Positions 14,298 through 21,254 of a stretch of 21,254 nt of DNA are shown in pieces; within the stretch, counting starts at the first letter, position 1; every line of letters starts with the position of its first letter. A model generated the notes under the pieces. The model worked only from the letters and a program-made list of their open reading frames with translations. It was not told the DNA's origin and searched no databases. The stretch is from assembly GCA_035528895.1 (NCBI GenBank), contig DATKXS010000033.1:1-21254 (forward strand), read 5' to 3'. This DNA is from UBA8522 sp035528895 (lineage in GTDB: Bacteria; Acidobacteriota; Aminicenantia; Aminicenantales; UBA8522). The translations under genes and the position numbers were made by a program.

Positions 14298-14319
14298 CCC
14301 GGCAATCGGAATTTATAAT
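14291..14319 (+). promoter_or_regulatory. Consensus sigma70 promoter of the bactofilin gene
   Basis: TTGACA (14291-14296), exactly 17 bp, TATAAT (14314-14319): a perfect consensus in both boxes and spacing on the plus strand. Start point near 14326, leader ~26 nt to the ATG at 14352. Read-through could serve uvrB-uvrC-acpS. Confidence 0.8.
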
Positions 14320-14351
14320 CAAGCCGAAGTTCTTTCTTCGAGGATATGCGC

Positions 14352-14717
14352 ATGACATCCCCAGACGGAAGGGAATCGTCCCTGGAACATCAGGCCAAGG
14401 TCTCCGTCCTGGGGGCGACCGTCGTTCTCCAGGGCGATATCGGCGGCCAGGAAGACCTCATCGTCCGGGGTCAATTCCGGGGAAAAATCAACCTCCCGGG
14501 GAATGACCTCCTGGTCGTTGAAGGCGGCCTGATCGAAGCCGAGGTCCGGGTCAGGAGCATCACCGTAAGAGGAGAGGTCAACGGGAATATCACCGCCTCG
14601 GGAAAAGTCATCATCGAGAGAACAGCCCGGGTGAAGGGCGACCTGTCGGCGTCCGTTATCTCGATCGAAGACGGTGCCCAATTCAAGGGGTCCGTCAAGG
14701 TCCTGGGCAAACCCTGA
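14352..14717 (+). CDS. Bactofilin family polymer-forming cytoskeletal protein
   Basis: The 121-residue product is a short right-handed beta-helix protein of the bactofilin family (Pfam PF04519). From ~18 onward it has the repeating pattern of hydrophobic strands and Gly turns: SVLGATVVLQGDI, DLIVRGQFRGKI, LLVVEGGLIEAEV, ITVRGEVNGNI, VIIERTARVKGDL, ISIEDGAQFKGSV. Bactofilins self-assemble into filaments without nucleotides, often at the inner membrane, and help position cell-wall or polarity machinery. I chose ATG 14352 because GAGGA (14340-14344) is 7 nt upstream, whereas the ATG at 14346 is only 1 nt from it. The ~17-residue polar N-terminal tail is normal. It lies 81 bp upstream of uvrB and is driven by a perfect promoter. 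Confidence 0.9.
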   Translation: MTSPDGRESSLEHQAKVSVLGATVVLQGDIGGQEDLIVRGQFRGKINLPGNDLLVVEGGLIEAEVRVRSITVRGEVNGNITASGKVIIERTARVKGDLSASVISIEDGAQFKGSVKVLGKP

Positions 14718-14780
14718 TCGCCCCGGCACAGCGCCTCCCCTTCTCAAACCGGCAAGTCCCTCAACCTCCCTTCGAATAAT

Positions 14781-14789
14781 TGTTATAAT
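14781..14789 (+). promoter_or_regulatory. Extended -10 promoter of uvrB, near-leaderless
   Basis: TGTTATAAT at 14781-14789 is an extended -10 (TGnTATAAT) with only a weak -35 (TCAACC, 14761-14766). The predicted start near 14796 lies about three bases before the uvrB ATG at 14799. No good Shine-Dalgarno sequence precedes that ATG, so leaderless or near-leaderless translation is plausible. Confidence 0.5.
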
Positions 14790-14798
14790 AATGAAGCC

Positions 14799-16793
14799 AT
14801 GAAAAGGTTCGAGCTCCACTCGGAATTCAAGCCCAAGGGGGACCAGGTTAAGGCGATCGACTCCCTATCCGCGAGCATCCGTGAGGGAAGCCGCCACCAG
14901 GTCCTGAAGGGCGTGACCGGCTCCGGGAAGACGTTCACGATGGCCAACGTGATCGCCGACATCCAGCGGCCCGTGCTGGTCATCTCCCACAACAAGACGC
15001 TGGCCGCCCAGCTCTACCAGGAATTCCGGCGCTTCTTCCCGCGAAACGCGGTCGAGTATTTCGTCAGTTATTACGACTACTACCAGCCCGAGGCATTCAT
15101 CCCCGCTTCCAACACCTATATCGCCAAGGAAGCGACCATCAACGATGAGATCGACCGGATGCGTCTCTGCGCCACCAACGCCCTTTTCCAGAGGCGGGAC
15201 GTGATCGTCGTGGCCTCGGTCTCCTGCATCTACGGGATCGGGGCACCCGAGACCTACTATTCCATGAGCTTTCGTCTGGCCAAGGGGCAAACCCTCTCCC
15301 GGAAAAAGCTCATGGAGGCCTTGGTCGACATGCAATACGAGAGGCGGGAGGACGAATTCCAGCGGGGAACCTTCCGGGTGCGGGGAAATATCATCGACAT
15401 CTTCCCTGCCTACGAGGACCTTGCTTACCGCATCGAGCTCGACGAAGCCGAGGTCTCCGGCCTCTCCTCGATCGACCCCCTGCTGGGCCGGACCATCGAG
15501 ACATTCGAGACCGTCATCATCTACCCCCGAACCTTCTTCTCCACCCCCCACGATGTCCTTGTTTCATCCATCGCCGGCATCGAAACGGAGCTCGCCGAAC
15601 GTATCGAGTTCTTCCGGAAGCAGGGAAAGATCATCGAAGCCGAGCGGATCGAAGAACGGACTCTCTACGACCTCGAGATGCTGCGGGAGTTCGGCTATTG
15701 CCCCGGGATCGAGAACTATTCCCTGTATCTCAGCCGGCGCCGCCCCGGCGAGCCGCCCTACACCCTCCTCAACTATTTTCCCGAGGATTTCCTGACTATC
15801 ATCGACGAGTCACATGCCACCGTCCCCCAGATCGGCGGGATGTATCACGGCGACCGCTCCCGGAAGATGACGCTCATCGAGCACGGCTTCCGGCTGCCCT
15901 CGGCCCTCGACAATCGGCCCCTCAACTTCGATGAGTTCTCGGCGCGGACGCGCCAGCTCCTTTATGTCTCGGCCACCCCCGGCACTTACGAGCTCCGCGA
16001 GTCGGACCGAAAGGTCATCGAACAGATCATCCGGCCGACCGGGTTGGCCGATCCCGAGGTCGAGGTCCGGCCGGTCAAGGGCCAGGTCGACGACCTCATG
16101 GGTGAGATCTCCCGGCGGGCGGAGAGGAACGAGCGCACCCTGGTGACGACGCTGACCAAGAAGATGGCCGAGGATCTGACGCGTCACTACCATGAGCTCG
16201 GGCTCCGCGTCCGCTACCTCCACTCGGACATCGAGACACTCGAAAGGGTCAACATCCTGCGCGACCTGAGAAAGGGCCTTTTCGATGCCCTGATCGGGAT
16301 CAACCTGCTGCGGGAAGGGCTGGACCTGCCCGAAGTATCTCTCGTAGGCATCCTGGATGCCGACAAGGAGGGTTTCCTCCGCTCATCGACCTCACTCATC
16401 CAGACGTTCGGCCGGGCCGCCCGGAACGTCGCCGGCAAGGCCATCCTCTATGCCGATACGATCACCAAATCGATGTCCCAGGCCCAGGCCGAGACGAACA
16501 GGCGCCGGCGGATTCAGCAGGAATACAACCGCCGGCACAACATCACTCCGCAGTCGATCAGCAAGCGCATCGACGAGGTCATGACCAGCGTCTATGAAAG
16601 AGACTACCTCGATTACACCCGCCTGCCCAAAGAGAAGGATATCTACTTGTCTCCCGAAAAAAGGAAGAAACGGATGGATGAGCTGGAGAAGTTGATGAAA
16701 GAGGCCGCCCGCAACCTCGAGTTCGAAAAAGCGGCCCGCCTGCGGGACGAGCTCACCAAGCTGAAAAAGCGGGAATTGTCGACGGGGCTTTGA
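14799..16793 (+). CDS. uvrB: Excinuclease ABC subunit B
   Basis: UvrB is the damage-verifying helicase-like subunit of nucleotide excision repair; it receives DNA from UvrA and recruits UvrC. The 664-residue product is full length. Motifs include Walker A GVTGSGKT (38-45), the beta-hairpin YYDYYQPEAFIP (91-102) that inserts between the strands, IDESH (335-339) as the Walker B equivalent, the helicase motifs of domain 3 (GINLLREGLDLPEVSLV, QTFGRAARN), and a C-terminal UVR coiled coil (about 623-658, LMKEAARNLEFEKAARLRDEL) for UvrC contact. It is followed by uvrC after a 3 bp gap, so the two are co-transcribed. The start is fixed by homology (MKRFELHSEFKPKGDQ) although there is no clear ribosome site. 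Confidence 0.98.
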   Translation: MKRFELHSEFKPKGDQVKAIDSLSASIREGSRHQVLKGVTGSGKTFTMANVIADIQRPVLVISHNKTLAAQLYQEFRRFFPRNAVEYFVSYYDYYQPEAFIPASNTYIAKEATINDEIDRMRLCATNALFQRRDVIVVASVSCIYGIGAPETYYSMSFRLAKGQTLSRKKLMEALVDMQYERREDEFQRGTFRVRGNIIDIFPAYEDLAYRIELDEAEVSGLSSIDPLLGRTIETFETVIIYPRTFFSTPHDVLVSSIAGIETELAERIEFFRKQGKIIEAERIEERTLYDLEMLREFGYCPGIENYSLYLSRRRPGEPPYTLLNYFPEDFLTIIDESHATVPQIGGMYHGDRSRKMTLIEHGFRLPSALDNRPLNFDEFSARTRQLLYVSATPGTYELRESDRKVIEQIIRPTGLADPEVEVRPVKGQVDDLMGEISRRAERNERTLVTTLTKKMAEDLTRHYHELGLRVRYLHSDIETLERVNILRDLRKGLFDALIGINLLREGLDLPEVSLVGILDADKEGFLRSSTSLIQTFGRAARNVAGKAILYADTITKSMSQAQAETNRRRRIQQEYNRRHNITPQSISKRIDEVMTSVYERDYLDYTRLPKEKDIYLSPEKRKKRMDELEKLMKEAARNLEFEKAARLRDELTKLKKRELSTGL

Positions 16794-16796
16794 GCC

Positions 16797-18587
16797 ATGA
16801 AAGAAAAGCTGAGAGCCAAATTGGCGGAGCTGCCGGACAGGGCGGGGATCTATTTTTTCAAGAACCGAAGGGGAGAGATCGTTTATATCGGCAAGGCGCG
16901 CTCCCTCAAGGATCGTGTCAGGTCCTACTTTCTGCCTACGTCCGACCTCAAGGTCAGCCAAATCATCTCGGAGACGACGGGCCTTGACTTCATCCTCACC
17001 GGCTCGGAAAAGGAGGCGGCCTTTCTGGAGAACAATTTCGTCCAGAGATACCAGCCCAAGTTCAACCTACGGCTCAAGGATGACAAAAGCTTCCCCTATC
17101 TCAAGCTGACAGCGACGGAAACTTGTCCCGGCGTCTATCTCACCCGCAAGGTCGAGGACGACGGAGCCAGCTACTTCGGTCCTTTCAGCCCGGCCTCGCA
17201 GGCCCGCAAAACGATCCATCTTTTGAACCGATATTTCGGCATCCGGGGATGCGCGGAGGGCATTCCGGGAAAACGCCGGAGGCCTTGCCTGGAATACGAC
17301 CTCAAGCTCTGCTCGGCTCCCTGCGTGGGCTTCATCGGAGAAGAGGACTACGGGGAAAGGGTCGCCAACGCCCGTCTTTTCCTGGAGGGAAGGACCGAGC
17401 AGCTGCTCCGGATCCTCAAAGAAAAAATGAGCGGGGCGTCGCGACGGCAGGAATACGAGCAGGCCGCTCATTGGCGCGACCTCATCCGGACGATCGAGCA
17501 GGTCAAAGAGAAGCCGAGGTTGATCTCCGTCGCCCTTGAGGATGTCGATATCTTCGGATTGGCCAGGGAGGCGGATCGGGTTGCTCTCTACCTCTTCTTC
17601 ATGCGTAGGGGAAAGGTCCGCGAGGCCGAGGAAATCCTCCGGCGCGAGCCGGAAGATACAGCGGACGATGTGCTTATGGCACGATTTTTGGAGGACTTTT
17701 ACCGAGACAGCGAAGACCTTCCAGCGAAGATATTCTTGCCCTCCTCCCCGGCATCTCCTGACGATTTCGCCGCCAGGCTCTCCGCCCGCAAAGGAAAGAT
17801 CATCAGAGTTTTGGTCCCTCAAAAAGGCAAAGGTCGGAAGCTCGTCGATCTGGCCAATCAGAATGCCGCGATCTTGCTGAAGAAAGGGCACGAGGATGTT
17901 CTTGCGCTGAGAGAACTGGCCGGACTCCTTGGACTGAAGTCAGCTCCGGAGCGGATCGAAGGCTTCGACATTTCCAATACGGGTGGAGACGAATCGGTGG
18001 GCTCCCTCGTCGTCTTTGAGAGCGGAAAGCCGAACAAGGACGAATACCGGAAATACAGGATCAAGGGCGTCGTCGGTCCGAACGACGTCGCCAGCCTGCG
18101 GGAAGTCGTCAGGCGCCGCTACGCCCGGGTCCTGGCGGAAGGGCGGGTTTTTCCGGACCTTATCCTCGTCGACGGCGGCAAGGGACAGCTTCAGGCCGCG
18201 GAGACGGCCCTTCGGGAGCTGGGGCTGACCGGCCTCGCGGTGGTCTCGCTGGCCAAGAAGGAAGAGATCGTCTTCACGCCGAAGGCAAAATCCGGTCTCT
18301 GCATCGACCGCACATCTCCGGCCTTGAAACTGCTCCAGCACATCCGTGACGAGGCCCACCGCTTCGCCGTCTCTTTCCATCGACGGCGGCGGGAAAAGAA
18401 GAGTTTCGCTTCCGTTCTCGACGGCATTCCCGGTCTCGGCAGGAAGAGGAGAACGGCCTTGCGCGCCCAATATCGGAGCCTGGAAGAGATCGGGAGGGCC
18501 CCGGAAGAAGAGCTGGCGGCCATCACCGGCCCCAAGATCGCCAGGCTCCTGAAGGAGGAAAGGCATGATCGTCGGCATCGGGATTGA
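16797..18587 (+). CDS. uvrC: Excinuclease ABC subunit C
   Basis: UvrC makes the 3' and then the 5' incision around the lesion held by UvrB. The 596-residue product has the N-terminal GIY-YIG nuclease (GIYFF from 17, VYIGKA 29-34, Arg40), a cysteine-bearing linker with PCLEYDLKLCSAPC, a UVR motif (~205-235), and the RNase-H-like nuclease with FDISN (390-394) and LVDGGKGQ (Asp459). It ends with tandem helix-hairpin-helix elements (IPGLGRKRRTALRAQYRSLEEI, then ITGPKIARLL) for DNA binding. Asn after FDIS, where many homologues have His, also occurs in other Gram-positive UvrC proteins, so it is not alarming. Its last 23 nt overlap the start of acpS, indicating one operon. Confidence 0.98.
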   Translation: MKEKLRAKLAELPDRAGIYFFKNRRGEIVYIGKARSLKDRVRSYFLPTSDLKVSQIISETTGLDFILTGSEKEAAFLENNFVQRYQPKFNLRLKDDKSFPYLKLTATETCPGVYLTRKVEDDGASYFGPFSPASQARKTIHLLNRYFGIRGCAEGIPGKRRRPCLEYDLKLCSAPCVGFIGEEDYGERVANARLFLEGRTEQLLRILKEKMSGASRRQEYEQAAHWRDLIRTIEQVKEKPRLISVALEDVDIFGLAREADRVALYLFFMRRGKVREAEEILRREPEDTADDVLMARFLEDFYRDSEDLPAKIFLPSSPASPDDFAARLSARKGKIIRVLVPQKGKGRKLVDLANQNAAILLKKGHEDVLALRELAGLLGLKSAPERIEGFDISNTGGDESVGSLVVFESGKPNKDEYRKYRIKGVVGPNDVASLREVVRRRYARVLAEGRVFPDLILVDGGKGQLQAAETALRELGLTGLAVVSLAKKEEIVFTPKAKSGLCIDRTSPALKLLQHIRDEAHRFAVSFHRRRREKKSFASVLDGIPGLGRKRRTALRAQYRSLEEIGRAPEEELAAITGPKIARLLKEERHDRRHRD

Positions 18588-18912
18588 CATCATCGAGGTG
18601 GACAGGATTGCCCGGCTGGCCGAGAAGAGCCCCAGGTTCCTGGAAAGGACCTTCACGCCCCGGGAGATCGGATACTGTTCGAAGAAAAGGAACAAGCATC
18701 AGAACTTCGCCGCCCGGTTCGCCGCCAAGGAGGCTTTGTTCAAGGCGCTGGGGATGAGGATCGGCTGGAAGGATGTCGAACTCGTCAACCGGCCTTCCGG
18801 TCAACCGGACCTCGTGATCAAAGGTCAGGCGCAGTGGCCGTTCGACCGGGTGCATGTCTCCGTTTCCCACCTGGCCGCTTATGCCATCGCTGTCGTGATC
18901 CTAGAAAAATAG
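18565..18912 (+). CDS. acpS: Holo-[acyl-carrier-protein] synthase
   Basis: AcpS transfers the 4'-phosphopantetheine arm of coenzyme A to the serine of acyl carrier protein, which fatty acid synthesis requires. The 115-residue protein shows GIDIIEVDR with the metal-binding Asp8, RFAAKEALFKALG with Glu56, and the C-terminal VSVSHLAAYAIAVVI; length and motifs are canonical for the trimeric AcpS class. The ATG is preceded by GAAGGAGG inside the 3' end of uvrC, with which it overlaps by 23 nt. The 3' end overlaps the oppositely oriented feoB by 12 bp, so no intergenic terminator exists between them. Confidence 0.96.
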   Translation: MIVGIGIDIIEVDRIARLAEKSPRFLERTFTPREIGYCSKKRNKHQNFAARFAAKEALFKALGMRIGWKDVELVNRPSGQPDLVIKGQAQWPFDRVHVSVSHLAAYAIAVVILEK

Positions 18913-20829
18913 CCGCACCAGAAGGCTGACCACAATGGCCACGGCGATGCTCAGTCCGACTGAGATAAAAGCAATCCTTCTGCCGATCTCTTTCCACAGG
19001 ATGGCGAAAGTGGACAGACAGGGAATGAAAAAGCTGACAAAAACCGTAAAGACAAGAATCTGTTCCCGCGAAATGACGGTCAGGAGATTCTTGTAGTCGA
19101 CCCCAAGAGCCTGGAGCATCATGATCAGAGATAGCTCCTTGCGCAGGAAGCCGAAGACGAGGGTGATCCCCAGCTCCTGAGGCAGCCCCAGCCCGTAGAC
19201 GATGAGAGGAGAGAAGGCAACGTTCAGGATCCTATCCAGACTCAGGTAATGGAGCAGGCTCAAAACGACGCTGCCGGCGACGAGCAGCGGCCAGGCGAAC
19301 TTGACGAAGGATTTGAGTTCGAGATAGGTTTTCCGGATCATGTTTGCCAGAGAGGGCATCTTGAGCGAGGGAATCTCCAGGATGAGCCCCGGGGAGGGGT
19401 CCTTGAAGAAGAATGACAACAGACGGCCGATCACGGCCACGATGAGGATGTTGAAGAAATAGAAGCCGAGCGCATAGAGAGGTCCCAGAAAGAAGGCGAC
19501 GAGCGCCAGGACGATGGTCGTCCGGGCGGAGCACGGGATGAAGGGGATGAGAAGCGAAGTGATCACCCGGTCGCGCCGGGACTCGAGGATCCGGGTGGAG
19601 AGAACGGCCGGAACATTGCAGCCGAATCCCAGGACGAACGGGGACACCGACTTCCCGTGCAGGCCGATCCGGTGCATGAAAGTGTCCAGGAGAAAACCGG
19701 CCCTTGAGAGATAGCCCAAGTCCTCGAGAAAGGCCATGAAAAAGAGAAGCGGCACGAAATAGGGCAGGACGATCGCCGCGCCGCCTCCGACCCCCTGGAT
19801 AAGACCGTCGGCGAGATGGAAGATCAGGCCCGGCCCCAACCAACCCAAGAGGGCCGCCCTCAACTGTCCCAATGGACCGAGCAGAATCCCTTCCAACGGG
19901 CTGCCGATCTTGAAGATGAGAAAGAAAAAGGCCAGGAAGATGATCACCAGTATGGGATAGCCGAGGACTGGATGCATGATGACGTCATCGATCCGCTGTT
20001 CCCAGCTCAGCCGCTTTCCCCGGAGGATGCGGCTGCTCTGCTCGAATATCTTGAAAGCCAGGTGGTGGCGCTCGGCGGCGATGACTTCGTAAGCCGGGGC
20101 GAGACGCTTGCTTTCGATTGCCTTCTTGGCCAAGACGAGTTCCTCTTGAAGTCCCGGGTCGGCCTCGGCCAGGATCTCGAGACAAAACACCTTGTGCGCC
20201 TCGATCAGCTTGATCGCCGTGAACCTGGGATTTCCGGCGATGACGATGTTTGGAGGGAGTTTTGCGGCCAATCGGCCGATCTCTTCCTCGACGTCTCCGG
20301 ACCATCGGGGAGCAGTCACGGGACACCACCCGTCCAAACAATGAAAGGCCGCTTCCAGGAGCGTTTTGATCCCCCGACCGTGAGAGGCGACCGTCGGGAT
20401 GACCCTGACCCCTAGTATCCTTTCCAGCTTCTCGGAGTTGATATGGACTCCCTTTTTTTCCGCCAGATCGGCCATGTTCAGGGCGATGATCATGGGGAAG
20501 CCGAGCTCCAGGAGCTCGATGGTCAGTTCCAGGCTCCTTCCCAGGATAGAGGCATCGACGACATTGATGATTAGGTCTGGCTTTTCCTGGAAGAGATGGC
20601 TGAGGATGACCTTCTCGGCCGGGTCCGAGGGGTTCAGCGAATATGCCCCGGGCAGATCAACGACATTGAGAAGCCGACCCTCGATGTTGACCAGGCTGTG
20701 GGTGTGCTTATAGCTCGTGCCCGGGAAATTCGAGGTCAAAGCCTTAGGGCCGGCGATAGCATTGAACAGTGTGCTCTTGCCGCTGTTCGGCTGCCCCAAA
20801 AAGATAGCGGTCGGCACCTCATCCTTCAT
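18901..20829 (-). CDS. feoB: Ferrous iron transport protein B
   Basis: FeoB is the inner-membrane Fe(II) transporter with an N-terminal G domain. From the ATG at 20829 the 642-residue protein shows G1 GQPNSGKST (12-20), G2 region NFPGTSYKH, G3 DLPG (58-61) and G4 NMAD (118-121), then a GDI-like helical region and a membrane domain with two Gate/nucleoside-recognition segments, including GFGCNVPAVLSTR, IPFIPCSARTTIVL and FLRKELSL. The frame extends to 20883, but the ATG at 20829 is the family-like start and overlaps the end of feoA by 11 nt, a typical translational coupling. It is somewhat shorter than E. coli FeoB (773) but normal for many bacteria. Confidence 0.96.
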   Translation of the reverse strand: MKDEVPTAIFLGQPNSGKSTLFNAIAGPKALTSNFPGTSYKHTHSLVNIEGRLLNVVDLPGAYSLNPSDPAEKVILSHLFQEKPDLIINVVDASILGRSLELTIELLELGFPMIIALNMADLAEKKGVHINSEKLERILGVRVIPTVASHGRGIKTLLEAAFHCLDGWCPVTAPRWSGDVEEEIGRLAAKLPPNIVIAGNPRFTAIKLIEAHKVFCLEILAEADPGLQEELVLAKKAIESKRLAPAYEVIAAERHHLAFKIFEQSSRILRGKRLSWEQRIDDVIMHPVLGYPILVIIFLAFFFLIFKIGSPLEGILLGPLGQLRAALLGWLGPGLIFHLADGLIQGVGGGAAIVLPYFVPLLFFMAFLEDLGYLSRAGFLLDTFMHRIGLHGKSVSPFVLGFGCNVPAVLSTRILESRRDRVITSLLIPFIPCSARTTIVLALVAFFLGPLYALGFYFFNILIVAVIGRLLSFFFKDPSPGLILEIPSLKMPSLANMIRKTYLELKSFVKFAWPLLVAGSVVLSLLHYLSLDRILNVAFSPLIVYGLGLPQELGITLVFGFLRKELSLIMMLQALGVDYKNLLTVISREQILVFTVFVSFFIPCLSTFAILWKEIGRRIAFISVGLSIAVAIVVSLLVRLFF

Positions 20830-21064
20830 CAGGGACGATATCCACCATGATCTTGCTGACGATTCCTCTGCCCAAGGCAACACTCGTATCGGCGGTCAGG
20901 TTCCTGACCAGAAACGGTCCCCTGAGGATTCCATGGGCGTTCACCTCGATCAGGTCATTCTTGTGGAACCCCAGGGCAAACAGACGGCGGCGGACGCCCT
21001 CCCCGCCCTCGATCTCCACGATCCTTAGCTGTCGGCCTCGCGGCGCTTGAGCTAAACTTATCAT
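20819..21064 (-). CDS. feoA: Ferrous iron transport protein A
   Basis: The 81-residue SH3-like protein has the FeoA pattern: LAQAPRGRQLRIVEI, GGEGVRRRLFALGFHKNDLIEV, HGILRGPFLV, TSVALGRGIVSKIMV. FeoA is a small cytoplasmic accessory of FeoB. The ATG at 21064 follows AAAGGA by 8 nt. It overlaps feoB by 11 nt and is the first gene of the operon, with a Fur-box-like palindrome about 30 bp upstream. Confidence 0.93.
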   Translation of the reverse strand: MISLAQAPRGRQLRIVEIEGGEGVRRRLFALGFHKNDLIEVNAHGILRGPFLVRNLTADTSVALGRGIVSKIMVDIVPDEG

Positions 21065-21093
21065 CTATCAATCCTTTAGGAACAATCTCTATT

Positions 21094-21108
21094 TGAGAAT
21101 GATTCTCA
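21094..21108. promoter_or_regulatory. Fur-box-like operator of feoAB
   Basis: TGAGAAT-G-ATTCTCA is a perfect 7-1-7 inverted repeat close to the Fur core TGATAATNATTATCA. It covers the predicted feoA start point (~21107), so a metallated Fur-family repressor would block feoAB when iron is plentiful. It is also ~100 bp upstream of the divergent gene at 21209. Confidence 0.8.
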
Positions 21109-21113
21109 GTATC

Positions 21114-21142
21114 ATGCTAACTCAAGCCCGCGAGAAAATCAA
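21114..21142 (-). promoter_or_regulatory. Candidate promoter of feoAB
   Basis: TTGATT (21142-21137), 17 bp, TAGCAT (21119-21114) on the minus strand, placing transcription start inside the Fur-box-like palindrome. Each box has 4 of 6 matches. Confidence 0.45.
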
Positions 21143-21208
21143 CTGCGCTTCCGCCGGCCCAACGATTATGCTAAGATGGCGTTTTCTCAGACTCATCCAG
21201 GAGGCCCC

Positions 21209-21254
21209 ATGCAAACCATTAAAAGAACGGCTTTGATTTCCCTCCTTCTGCTGA
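21209..21254 (+). CDS. Start of an exported protein, cut by the window edge
   Basis: ATG 21209 is preceded by AGGAGG (21199-21204) and encodes MQTIKRTALISLLLL, a positively charged n-region and hydrophobic core typical of a Sec signal peptide. Only 15 codons are visible, so nothing can be said of the function. It is divergent from feoAB and shares the intergenic region carrying the Fur-like palindrome. Confidence 0.6.
   Translation, partial: MQTIKRTALISLLLL

Noticed and set aside
17067..17891. 274-codon minus ORF and similar long antisense frames over uvrB, uvrC and acpS
   Set aside because: They mirror well-identified genes and have no independent support.
1..21254. CRISPR array, rRNA, riboswitch
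   Set aside because: I saw no short regularly spaced repeats, rRNA sequence or known riboswitch consensus; the only long repeats are the module junctions.

Overview
The window (21,254 bp, moderately GC-rich) looks like bacterial chromosome with an accessory stretch inserted beside a tRNA gene. The combination of a large zinc-ribbon/Ser-Thr-kinase/PEGA/FGE-like fusion, IS91-type transposase remnants, a CBM9-like esterase and otherwise ordinary diderm housekeeping genes suggests an acidobacterial-type lineage, possibly Candidatus Aminicenantes. That placement is an inference from gene style, not a measurement.

Layout. (i) 1-734, minus strand: a LipM-type octanoyltransferase cut by the left window edge, then tRNA-Gly(CCC) with its own sigma70-like promoter. 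(ii) 735-9226, accessory: two gene-bearing modules, each closed by a copy of the same ~0.36 kb repeat (about 4085-4444 and 8871-9226, offset exactly 4,786 bp). Each repeat holds an IS91-transposase stub, a well-conserved ~190 bp block, the first 17 nt of a tRNA-Gly, and an intact tRNA-type promoter. Module 1 carries the kinase fusion. Module 2 carries a glyoxalase-like protein, an Ste24-type M48 protease, a GC-rich DUF998 membrane protein, a CAP-domain lipoprotein and several broken gene fragments. (iii) 9318-11553, minus: a two-gene operon of divergent PurL-like and PurM-like proteins. (iv) 11554-12236: mostly empty, with one doubtful small membrane ORF. (v) 12237-14717: a secreted CBM9-esterase divergent from a bactofilin, the two promoters sharing one -35 element. 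(vi) 14799-18912, plus: uvrB-uvrC-acpS, tightly packed. (vii) 18901-21064, minus: feoA-feoB under a Fur-box-like operator, convergent with and overlapping acpS. (viii) 21209-end: start of an exported protein.

The most interesting reading is of 660-9226. The three copies of promoter plus tRNA 5' portion, of which only the first continues into a whole tRNA, fit two tandem integrations into the 5' part of tRNA-Gly. Each incoming element would bring its own promoter and tRNA 5' end, so the tRNA stays functional while the displaced original promoter and 5' stub remain at the far end. No recombinase gene is present in the window, so these would be non-autonomous cargo modules. This is a hypothesis built on sequence structure that can be seen directly.

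The right half is mostly core biology: nucleotide excision repair (UvrB, UvrC), carrier-protein activation (AcpS), ferrous iron uptake (FeoA, FeoB) and cell-shape scaffolding (bactofilin).
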